Of a stretch of DNA of 64,000 nucleotides, positions 1 through 10,400 are shown one piece after another. The notes under the pieces are model-generated. The model was given only the letters and a program-made list of their open reading frames with translations, was not told where the DNA came from and ran no database searches. The stretch comes from Micractinium sp. NFX-FRZ. Its lineage: Eukaryota > Chlorophyta > Trebouxiophyceae > Chlorellales > Chlorellaceae. Position numbers and translations under genes: made by a program. The DNA lies in NCBI GenBank assembly GCA_029339195.1, contig JAPTJF010000112.1, positions 1 through 64,000 on the forward strand, read 5' to 3'. The stretch's first letter is position 1; each line of letters opens with the position of its first letter.

Positions 1-134
1 AAAGGTGGGGAAATGGATTCTGCGCCTGCAGGAAACGTCGGGAACAATGTCGGGTTTTTGGGTCAGATCCACTAGTGCTAAAAAGGCGGACAACCGTCGT
101 AACAACCGTTGTGCTGCCAGACAAGCATGGATGT

Positions 135-139
135 TTACA
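135..139 (-). terminator. TGTAA poly(A) signal, P450 gene
   Basis: TGTAA on the minus strand about 210 bases past the P450 stop. TGTAA is the usual poly(A) signal of chlorophyte nuclear genes. Another copy at 331-335 is only 11 bases past the stop. The rest of 1-345 shows no convincing gene. Confidence 0.35.
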
Positions 140-345
140 CGACACGCTTTGTACACAAGCCAACCCGTCTGTACAGACCACAGGTGTCGCGTTGCATGCA
201 AAATTGCACATTGTCTGTTTTTGAACGGTGCAGCAAGCAGTGGCTGCCCGACTTCATGAGGGTACCAGCAGTACCACACCCGCCGCAGGCGGGCTATCCT
301 CTCCAAGCGGAGGCCAAAGTGAAAAGGTGTTTACACGCCAGCATC

Positions 346-3300
346 TCAGTAGCGGCGGTGCACCGTCGCGTGGATGCCGTCCGCTGGAACCAGGGACAGC
401 AGATTCCTCAGCTTCAGAGGCACCTGGCCGGGCAGCAGGCGGAAGGTGTACTGCAGGGGCGGGGCAGGGGCGGCAGCGGAGGGCACGGGAAGCCCAGCAG
501 GCAGGGTGCCACCATGAAATGTGAGAGGCAAGCCTACTGCTGCTAGTACTGCTGTTGGCCCTGCTGCCGCGGGTGCTGCTGCTGCTGTGCCTGCAGCCGC
601 TGTGCCTGCTGCCGCTGCCTCTGCGCGCTCACACAGCCGCGCTGGGCGCCACCTGGCACGACCAGGGTTGCCGCCAGCAGGCGCCACTTCCCCGGAGCTG
701 CGCACCTGCTGGTAGAGAGTGACCAGCGCCAGGCTGATTTCCATGAGGGCGAACCTCCAGCCAATGCACCTGCCCAAACAGAGAGCACAGGGTGGGGAGG
801 CTGGGAGCAGACCGGCACACAACAGCTGCCGCCAGCACACCAAATGACACATGAGATATGGCTGCATGCAACCTGAAAGTAAATACTCCCCCTGGACCAG
901 GTCGTCATGCGGCATAGCTGGTGTGGTGCGTTAAGGGGTGTCCCCCCAGAAATCTGCGCAGCCAAGCTCACATGCGGGCGCCGTCACCAAATGGCAGCCA
1001 CGCGCCGGGGGTGACCTGCACACAGCGAGCGCTGGAGGGACGAGGATACCTGTGGGCCTTGGGGGCTGCCACCTCCCAAAAGAAGTGCGTGGCTGGTGCA
1101 GGCCGAGAAACGCCTTCTGCTATCAACACGGTGCTGCCGGCGGCGTGGCAGGCACTGCTGGGCCCCGGTGGTCACCACTACAAGCGGCTTGTAGGCAACA
1201 AGGAGGGAGTCACTTCTTCATCCAGCCAGGTTGCCGAACATTGCAAGCCTGAGGAACCCAAGGAGATCGAGGCCCTTTCTGCTTGGGCACTCACCTCGCC
1301 TGCCTCTGGGGCGCCCTCCAGGAAGCGCTCCGGCTTGAACGCCAGCGGGTCCCTCCACCAGCGCTCGCTGCGCTGCATGCTGAACACGCTGACCTGCCCG
1401 CACAAAGGGGTGGGGCTGGGAGTGGGCGCGAGGGCTGGGAAGAGCAGGGCAGGGCACTGTGAGGCGCAGCGGGGGCTGGGGTGGGCAGAGCGGGCCAGTG
1501 CAGAGGGTCCATGTTGGGCCGCGGGCACAGGCTTCCCATCTGCCAGGCGTAGCGGCAGAGCACCAGGCAGCCGCTCAGTCATCCCCCTCCTCATCCTCCA
1601 TCCCCCTCCCAGCCTGGCATCACATCCCCCCCTCCACAACTTGCCCCTTCCCCACCCGGCGCCACTTCCACCTCGCCCTGCCCCGCCCAACACCTTCCTT
1701 CACCCCGTCCCACCTGCAGCGTGGCTCCGGGCGGCACAGCCAGGCCCCCCACCACCATCCCCTCCTTGGGCATCCGGGACAGCATGGTGACGGGGGGGTA
1801 CAGGCGCAGGGCCTCCTTCACCACGGCCTCGGCATAGGGGAAGAAAGCCGCCAGCTGGTCGCCGCTGACCTGGCGGTCCCGCCCAAAAGCGTCGATTTCG
1901 GCCAGCAGCTTGGCCTCCTTGCCTGGAAGAAACAGAGTGGGACAGGAGAAGGGGAGGGAGGCCTGTTTGGGAACAATAATGTGAGAAGGCGCCCAGAGGC
2001 GTCAGCTTGGTCAGCAGCCTGGCCTCCTTGCCTGCGAGAAAGGGGCAAGGAGGGGCCTTAGGGTGGGGCGGGGAGGAGCGGCAGGTCGTAGCCTAGCAGG
2101 AGGTGCAGCAGGCAGGCACGCAAGTCCGGGGGAAGAGCTGGCCACTACACCACACCATACCGCGCCGTGCCACACTGCGCCTCACAGCATCACAGCGCTT
2201 TGCACCTCACAGCCGCCCCTCCCACAACACCCTACCATACCGCACTGGGCTGCACCACAGCCTTCCCCACCCCGTCCCACCGGGATTGCTGGACAGCAGA
2301 TAGACGCTGAAGGCAAGCGCGTTGGCTGAGGTCTCGTAGCCTGCAGGCGGGCAAACCGGCACGTCAGGCGGCAGCAAGTAGTTGGTTAAGGGCAGGCCGC
2401 GGTGATAGACGCTCTGGGTCCATGCTGGTCCTAAACACACGAGTTCGTGCCACAGTCGGCGCCCCTGTTAGCCAACCTCAGCCCCGCCCCACCCCAGCCC
2501 CCCGGGCGCACCGGCCTTGATGAATGTGTTGGCCTGCTGGGATGCCCAGTCCTCTCCCAGCACCTCCCCATCAGCCAGCCTGCCCACGTTGGGCAGGATG
2601 AGGGCCAGGAAGCTGCCTGGGCTCACGACGCTGGGGCGCTTGAGCGGGCGGCCGCTGGTACCGCTGGTACCGCCTGGCCCCTGGTGGGACTCCAGCTGGC
2701 GCTCGCTGGCAGCTGAGCTGTCGGCCCCCTGGGCCTCCAGCTGCTGGCGCACCAGCTGGGTGGACACCTCCCGGATCTCCTTGCGGGCGGCCTGGCCCTG
2801 TGTGGGCGGGCGGGGGCGGTGCAGGGGTGGGTTGCAGGGGGTGGGGGGCGGAGATGCGGCGCTGCGGGGCCAGGTACGAGGCCGCGGTACTGGCCAGCGC
2901 ACCAGCACCAGCTAGTTTTCGTGTTTCACTGTCCGGAAGCCCCACCAGGAAGCATTGCTCCTCAGGTCATCCTGGCTGCATTTGGCTCCCAGGCAAGCAC
3001 ATGCTGTTTCGTGGCTGCAGAGCCCGGGTCGGTGCCTTGCCCTGGGGCAGGCCAGGGGCAGCACAGGTGAGGGCAAAGCCAGCGCTCACCTGTTTGAAAG
3101 AGGCATTGGGGAAGGTGGCAGCCACCCACTGGATGGCGGGCCCCAGCTCCGGGAACAGGAACAGGAGCGGGAACAGGGGGTTGGCCGGCCCTGCAGCAAA
3201 CGTGTGTGCGGGGATACATTCCGTGTCGATGGAAGGGGTTGGGCAGCACAGCAGGGTGTGGCAGCAGGCAACGCCGGTGACATGACGGAGCCTGAAAGCA

Positions 3301-5499
3301 GCATTGAACAGCACGCTCCGGGGTGAGCGCGGCAGTTGGGACGGGGGCGATGGAGCGCCTGTCCGCAGCTCGTGCCGGCGGCTCGGGTGGAGGGCAGGCA
3401 CGGCAGGCACGGCGAGCACAGCGGGCAATGACAGGCACAGCAGGCACAGCGGGCACAGCAGGCACAAACAAGTGCAGCAGGCACACCAAAGAGGTTGAAG
3501 AAGTCGTGGAGTGCGGTGATGAGGCGGCGGTTGACGGGAGCGCTGCTGCCTGGGCCTGCCTCTGCCTGCTCCCCCTCCGCGCCCTGCGCATGAAAGTCGA
3601 CCCTGCATGGGAAAACCAGGAAACGGTGGTGCCCGAACGGTTGAAAATTGTCAACAGCACAGCACAGATGCATGGGGGGCACTAGAGTGCAGCCTGCAGG
3701 CGTCGGGGGCAGCCTGCACCTGGCACAAGAGCACCAGTCAGTCAGGTAGCCAGGCACCCAGCCAGCCAGGCACCACAGCGTCAGGTACCCACCCGTGCCC
3801 AGCCAGCAGGGGCACTTCAATGGTGCGCATTTGTTGGTGCCGACCATGAGTTCACCATGGGAGAATGCCGCCCCCCCCCCCCAAGAACACCCAGCACCAC
3901 TGCCAGCCCTGCACAGCACCTACTTTCATGCTTAGCAGAAACTGTTCACTCCTCACCCAAAGGCGGTTGTGCCCACCACCTCCAGTGTGAACGCGCTCGA
4001 GGCCTTGAGCACCTCAACAGGGCGCCCCGCGTCAGCTGCACCGCCCAGCGCAGCAGCCAGGCGGCGGGATGCCGAGGCAAACAGGGGGGCCAGCTTGGGC
4101 AGGCTGTCCTGCAGGGGCTGGCCAGGGGGCAGGGAGGAGTGGCACGCATGCCGTGTTGTTAGCGTGCACCAATCAGCAGTGATCAGTGCAGAGCAGAGCG
4201 CAGGCAGGATGCACCACCACAAGGCTGAGGGGCCAGCGCTCATTGCCCCCCAAGCCCCAGCCCCCGCATGAGTCCCAGCCCCTTGCCTTGCTAAAGAACG
4301 GCACCCAGGCGTTGCGCGCCACCCGCCACCTCTCTCCGCTCACGGTGACCAGGCTGGAGCTGTTGTAACGCGCCTCCTCGCCTCCGTGCAGCGTGAAAAA
4401 CTTGGCGCGGGCGGGGCGGGCCAGCACCTTGCTGCTCGGGGGAATGAAGGGGGAGAGGGAGGGGGAGAGGAGTGGAGCGGGAGGCTTGGGGGTGCATGGA
4501 AGACGCTGCACGAGGTTGGGAGGCTTAGTAGCAGACAGCAGCTGGGAGCGTGCGACAGCAGCTGCCGGGCATGGCCCAAGTCGGCATGCCAAGCCAAGCC
4601 AAGGCAAGCCAAGCGTGCCGGCTCTGCGCGTGCTCCGCTTTCGGTTGTCGTCACGGTGAACCCCAGTAGAGCGCAGCCAACCCGCCCATGCATGGCTCCC
4701 ATCAGCACACAGCAGTGCTCAGCAGTGCCCATCAGCCACCCACCCCGCCTCACCGTGCGTGCTCTGGGTGGTCTGTCATGATAAAGGGCACGCCTCCCTG
4801 CCAGTACACAAAGGGCCCCGGCCCGTACTCGCGCGCCCAGCGGGCCTGGGCCACCTGCGACCCCTCCCGCACCAGCTCAGGCAGGTTGCCCAGCAGCCAG
4901 CGGGGGCGAGGCCCTGCCGTGTGTGGCAGCAGGGCAAGTGACGAGGAAAAAAAGGGAGTGAGGGCATGAGGTGGAGGTGGTCGCTATGGACGGTGCGCAG
5001 CAGATCATGCGCGATGCAAGACGGCCAGAGTTCCGGCAGCACGGCAGCATGCAGGCAGCAGAGTGCAGGTGGGCGGGTCCTGCGGCCCCCGGTGCAGGGA
5101 GCACAGCCACTGACCGGGGAAGTGGCGGTGGCGCCAGCGCTTGATGGGGTGGAAGCCATACACCACCAGGCCCAGCTGCAGGCAAGTGTGGCTCGGAGGC
5201 TGCCAGCCGGGTTGGGATGTGCCACAATGGGGCTTCGGACATGCAGTGGGCAGCCTTGTCATCGGCCCACTCATCTGCCTCGTCATGCCGCCGCTTAGTG
5301 CAGTACCTCGGCCCATGGCCTTGGCCCAATCCCACCCTCCCGACGCCCCTGCACCCCATGCACCGGCCTTGTTAGGAGCCGCGCTGCTGGTGCAACACCC
5401 AGGCGGGGCCCGCTTGGGGCAAAACCTCACCAGGGCCAGCACGAAGAGATGAACGGGGAGGGGCGCCCCCAGCAGCGCAGGCAGCAGCTGCAGGCTCAT
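346..5499 (-). CDS. Cytochrome P450 monooxygenase (CYP711/CYP3-clan-like)
   Basis: Haem-thiolate monooxygenase that would use O2 and a reductase, probably anchored in the ER by its hydrophobic N-terminus. Thirteen exons on the minus strand give about 641 residues: 5431-5499, 5115-5175, 4754-4913, 4287-4431, 3957-4108, 3487-3602, 3090-3190, 2512-2797, 2281-2340, 1714-1922, 1295-1393, 972-1015, 346-769. Visible motifs in order: Pro-rich hinge PRPRWLLGNLPELV, I-helix AGYETSANALAF, K-helix KEALRLYPP with ExxR, PERF-region FKPERFLEG, and the haem loop FGDGARMCIGWRFALMEI, whose Cys is created exactly across the last splice junction. The MEIxLALVxLYQ helix after the Cys resembles the CYP711/CYP3 clans; that placement is inference. 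An Ala-rich insert of about 50 residues sits between this helix and the C-terminal strand LQYTFRLLPGQVPLKL. The intron 4109-4286 needs a GC donor (AAG|GCAAGG). Substrate unknown. Confidence 0.88.
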
Positions 5500-5584
5500 C
5501 TTGGTCAGCCGAGGGGCCTTGGACTGTGGTCACAGGCGGCGCAGGGTGTGTGGGAGGGCAGAAAGTGACACACGCACAGAACAC

Positions 5585-6150
5585 ACCATCCCCCGGCCTT
5601 CTCATTGCCCTGCCGTGCATGCTGAGGTTCGGCGCGGGGTTCCCCAAGCCTGGGACTGCAGATCATCCCTGATTGCAGAGCGTGAGGGTCTTAATCACCA
5701 AGAGATCAAGTTTCAACATGCATTTATGAGTGCACCATCGAAGGAGCCCAATGATGCGAGCACTGGACCCACTCTTTAGGCGCCAAGGCGCGCCGGTGAC
5801 GTGGCCGCGCGGTGTCCACATGTCGCTTGTGCTGAAGGCCCTTCTAAGCACCAGCCGTGCTCCTGTTAGCTCTCACGCGGTTATGCAGAACATACCAAAT
5901 GTTTACATGCTCCCGACCCTCGTGACGGCTCCCGACCCTCGTGGCTTTTGCCGGGGCGGCGCGCCACAACGGCAGCCGACCCAGAAGCATTCCACGGATC
6001 TGAGGAGCTGCACAACTGTGCCGCCACTCCGGCCAACCCGGCCGCCCTGCCGCTGCCCGCACCGCCCCGAGCGAGCACTCGCATGCCGCCGTCATTGAGC
6101 GAACGCAGCGTTACATGGAGCTGTAGGAGCATGCAATGTCAGAGGTGTTG
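5585..6150 (+). pseudogene. Decayed duplicate of the RRP6L3 upstream region and first exon
   Basis: This stretch aligns by eye, with gaps, to about 14530-15230, the upstream region and exon 1 of the intact exonuclease gene. Shared blocks include the CCCTGCCGTGC run, the GCCGGTGACGT box, the start region CATGCTCCCGA (ATG at 5907 here, 14829 there), the TGGCTTTTGCC block, GATCTGAGGA, the CCGCCACTC stretch, and the exon end ATGGAGCTGTA followed by GAGCA. In this copy the frame opened at 5907 shifts and stops after about 60 codons. The segment between the Pro-rich part and the exon end is deleted, and the exon end reads GAGCTGTAG, a stop, where the intact gene reads GAGCTGTATGAG. No exonuclease domain follows. 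Same strand as the parent, about 9 kb upstream, with the glycoprotein gene between. Confidence 0.7.
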
Positions 6151-7450
6151 AGCAAGAATGGTCTCGAGACCCTCGCCAGCTCCCGCCCTCTGCCCCGAAG
6201 TGGCAGCGGGGACGGGCAGCGCGGAACGCGCCCCTCCCAGCTCAAGCATCCGCCGCTGGCGCTGGCAGCCGCGACTTGAATGGCGGCCCCAATGCGGCTG
6301 GAAGGTGACCAGCTGGCGGCAGATATGGAGGCACTCAGGGTGCAGGTGGAGCGGTTTCGGGGCAGGATGCTGGAGCTCTGCAGAGTGAAAGGGCTCAAAG
6401 GGCCGCCCCGTCCACCCCATGGACGGCGTTGAGTGCGTGGCGGGCGGGGCCGGCCCCTTTGAGCCCCTCTCCCTCTCACCTTGCCGCATGGATTTGCCAG
6501 CTTACTCTGTCCTCTGCAAGGTGCCGGACAGTAGAAGGGCAAAGCCCCGAGGAGACGAAGCAGGGGCAGTTTGCACAAGAAAAACTGGCTTGGCCGTTGC
6601 TGGATCGTCTGCTGCCGCTGCTGCCGCTGCCTGCTGGGTGCCTGTCTGCGCATACAAGCTTCTGGAGGCGGCCTTCTCCTGTCTGCTGCTAGCCATCCCG
6701 TGTTTTCCTTATCGCCTCTCCCAAGCGGTTGCAGCCCTGTTCCAGCCCTGTTCCAGGTGGGGTAGCAGCGGCTGAGCACCGGCGCCTGGCTGCCACCGGC
6801 GCCGGCGGCGCTGGCTGCCGCCCTGCCACTGACCGCCGCTGCTCGCCTCGACCCGCCAAACATAGCGATTATGCACCTCGGGCCATTTTGACGAGAGGGA
6901 ACCGTCTGCCAAGCAAGCACAGGGCTTCGCCCCATTCAAGCGTGCCGCCAACGCACGCAGGGCGCTGTGTCGCAGCACCAAACGACGGAGTGTGGTCCTT
7001 TTATGAGATCGCGGCAGGCGCAGGCGAGGCGCAGTGCAGCGATAAGGTTCGCGCGTGCTCCACTGCTGGCACCAGCACCAGCGCTGTGCTCCACTACCAG
7101 TCCCCACTGCTGGAGGATCTCGGAGCCTCGAAGCACCCAATAAATCCATCAAAAGTGTCTGCTGGTTGACGTCCGCGATGGGATTCCGCCCCGGATTTAC
7201 GGCACCTGAACGGGGTTGAACGAAGCATCCCGACGCACTGCCAGTCCAGTGTCGGGCGAGTCCAGTGTCGGGCTGAAAGTCCGAATAGAACAACTTGGTT
7301 TCGCCGTTTGGGCTGCGCTGACCGGGGCCCAGAGAGCTCTGGCAGCTCTGACCGGATCTCTCTGGCCCATGGGCGTCCCCACTTGCTTGCACACGGGACG
7401 CTCCTTCGCTAACTAAGTCGTTGCCCTCTTGCACTGCTGGCAGCGTTGCC
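6151..7450. other. Intergenic region with one small coiled-coil-like ORF
   Basis: No recognisable gene. A 50-codon plus-strand ORF from ATG 6280 to a stop near 6430 contains the heptad-like stretch DMEALRVQVERFRGRM. It has an in-frame stop just upstream and could be a relic exon or chance. Around 7245-7275 the 13-mer GTCCAGTGTCGGG occurs twice. The right end is the presumed promoter and 5'UTR of the glycoprotein gene at 7451. Confidence 0.3.
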
Positions 7451-10400
7451 ATGGCAGCGCACGGGCGGCGCCTTTGCCCTCGGTTGCTAGCTTGCGTGCT
7501 GCTCGCGGTGGTGTTGCGCCCTGCCGCCGCCCAGGCGACAGTCAGTTTCCGAAATGCGGCGGTGGCGGCCTACAACACTCGCGTCAACCTGACGCTGGAC
7601 GCCGCGGCCGACTACGTCGTGAGGTGGGCCAGCAGGCCAGCCCCAGACGTGAACCCCTACCACGAATCGATGTGGCTGATTGGGGGCGCGCTGACAAGGG
7701 CCAGCAATGCCAGTGTGCGCGCCGCGGCGCTGCGCATGGCGGGGCAGCTCCTGGTTAAGACCCTCACGCCAGGCCAGTTCTTCACCGGCGGCAACATGGG
7801 TTGGCCCGCCTGGGCGCTGGCGGCTGTCTATGCGCAATTCCAGCCCATACTGGACGCGGACCCCACGCTCTACAACCTGTCCTACCCCCTGTCGCCCCTC
7901 ATCGTAAGGTGCGCGGGGTGGGTGCGCCGGCGTTGCGCTGGTGCAGGACTGACTGGGGCCCTTGGCGTAGCTTCCTGTCGGCTTCCTCACCCCCCGCCTT
8001 TCGGTTGTAGTCTGCTTCTTCTTCTGGGTGCGCCGTGAGGTTGGCTGAGAGCGCTTGTGGTAGGCGATGGCAGTGGGGCGGGGGCGGCGGCTGGCAGGCG
8101 CTGGTGCACTGCTCGTCTTCAGCTGCCGAGCGTCATGTCTGCGGGAGCCAGAAAGGTCACGGAATGCATCCACACCAATGGGGTGGGATACCGGTCACTG
8201 ATGGGGGCAAGCCCACAAGGCTTCCTCACGCATACTCTGTTCCTTTACTGCCCCGCCATGGAGGCACCACCTGCACAGCAAGTGCGGCGCCAGGGTGCTG
8301 CTCGCATAGGCCAGGCCCGAGCACGCCCTGCCTCCGCCGCTGCCCTCGCCCTCGCTGCCCGCCGCTGCGGATGCATGCCTGCCCGCTGGCCTGCGCCGCA
8401 CAAGAGCACACCCCAACTGACCTCCTCCACCCTCTCTCACCGCCACACATGCCCTCACACCCCGCATCCCACCCCCCCACCCCGCCCACCCCGCCCACCC
8501 CCGGCTGCAGCAACCTGACGTCTCCACAGAACGTCAGCACGATGATCCGGACGGCACTCAAGTTTGGGGACTACCGCCCCTGGGACTCCACATCCAACCA
8601 CCTGGCCACAAATGCGGCCGCCCGCTTCCTGGCAGAATACACCATGCCCGGCGAGTGCCTGTACTGGTACGCCGGCGGTGTCGGCGGCGGCAACTTTGGC
8701 GAGGGACGCCTCCAGATCATCGCCAGGCAGATCCCAACAGCCGGCGCTGGCGAGTACGGATCTCCCAACTATGGTGCGCGGGCGGGCAGGCGCCTGCTGG
8801 TGGTGGGGCGGCAGAAGAGCAGTGGGCAGGCCGGGGTAGAGCGGGGCGGGGCAGGGATGGGTATGGCAGGGCGGAGCGGGAGAAGGGCCGTGCCGGGCAG
8901 GGCAAGGCAGTGCAGGGCAGGGCAGGAGCGGGAGCAGGAGCAGGGCAGGGCGGCCTTGTGGGTGCAGACTGGTGATGCCAGCGCGCCAGCGCCAGCAGCA
9001 GAGCACACGCAGCTTTGACCGAGCGCGGCCACCCGCCCAGCACATGCTCCTCGCTGATCACACCTCTCCTTCCACTCCATTCCCTTCAAAGCCCATGCCC
9101 CCTTGACTTCTCCTGCTTCCCCGCTCCTTTCATTGCCCATCCCCCCACCCCTGCTGCCCATCCCCCCACCCCTCCTGCACTGCGCCCAGGCCCCTACAAC
9201 TACCTGCCGCTCCTGAGCGTCGCCACCCTGGACCCGGCTCGAGTGGCGGCCATGAAGAACGCGAGCTCGACGAGCGACATGAGCAGGCTGAGCGCCATCT
9301 CGGCCACCGCCTACCGCGCGGCCATCCTGCAGACCGGCATCTACTGGTTCAAGGGCAACCTGGCGATGGCCACGGGGCGCGGGTACCCCATCACCGGCGC
9401 CTGGGGGCCCGGCGACTCCGTCTTGGCTTTGTGGCAATACTTTGGGGGGTCCTTCCCCAACACCGTGCCGCGCGGCGCCACGCCCCCCTTCCGCTTCAGC
9501 GGCAGCGTCAAATCCACGGGGCTCATCGCCGCCCTGGCCGCTTACGCGGGCTTCGAGATGCCTGCCGAAATCATCATGGCTGGCGCGGTCGAGCAGCCCC
9601 GCCTGGTGAAGAGCAACTTTGCGAGCAACTACCAGGTGGGCGGGCGGGTGGGCCACAATGCCGCTGTGTTTCACGAGCACAGGCATGCGTGTGTGTGCCC
9701 GAAAGGCCCTCCAAGACTGAGCACCAGGCAAGGCCTGGGCAAGCCTGACTGTGACAGCTGGCATGGGAGTCAACTGCTGCTGCCAACAGGGGCCAGCCAG
9801 CCAGCCGCTCGAAGCAAGGGGGGCGGCCTGCCTTGGCCGCCGCTCGACCTGCCTTCCTGCCCCGCCACCCGCTTGCACGGCACACCTTACCCCAGTGCCC
9901 CACTTTGCACATGCTGTGCTTCCACTGTACATTTTCAAAGCACAGATTGCTGCATGGCGCACCCCTCCCCACCGCAGTCCACCTACATGACGCCGACCTA
10001 CGCGCACTACAGCGAGGCGGGCCGGCTGTGGCAGCAGGCCTCGTGGCGGGCGCGGGCTGTGTTCCAGTTCAACACGAGCGGCGGGGTGTACTTCAACCCC
10101 GTCACCTTTGCGGTCAACCCCTCCATTGCCTACAAGGTCGTCGTGGACCCTGTGGCGCTCAACACAAGCCACCTGTATGGCTCCACAACGTACGGCACAT
10201 CGGAGGTGCGCCCCTCCACCACGGATGCAGAGGGCGGCAGCACGGGCATGGGAGGCGGGTGGGGTGCACAGCTAAGCGCAGCCGCTCGCGCATGCCGTGA
10301 GGGCAGAGGCGCGTGCGGCAGCCCAGTCGCCGCGAGCTGTCTTGCATTCAACGCCCGCTGGAGGCAGCAAAGATAGTGAGGCGGCAGGGCTGGTGCAGGT

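Noticed and set aside
8769..10172. 467-codon minus-strand ORF
   Set aside because: It overlaps several well-supported exons of the glycoprotein gene on the other strand and has no recognisable motif; GC-rich DNA keeps antisense frames open.
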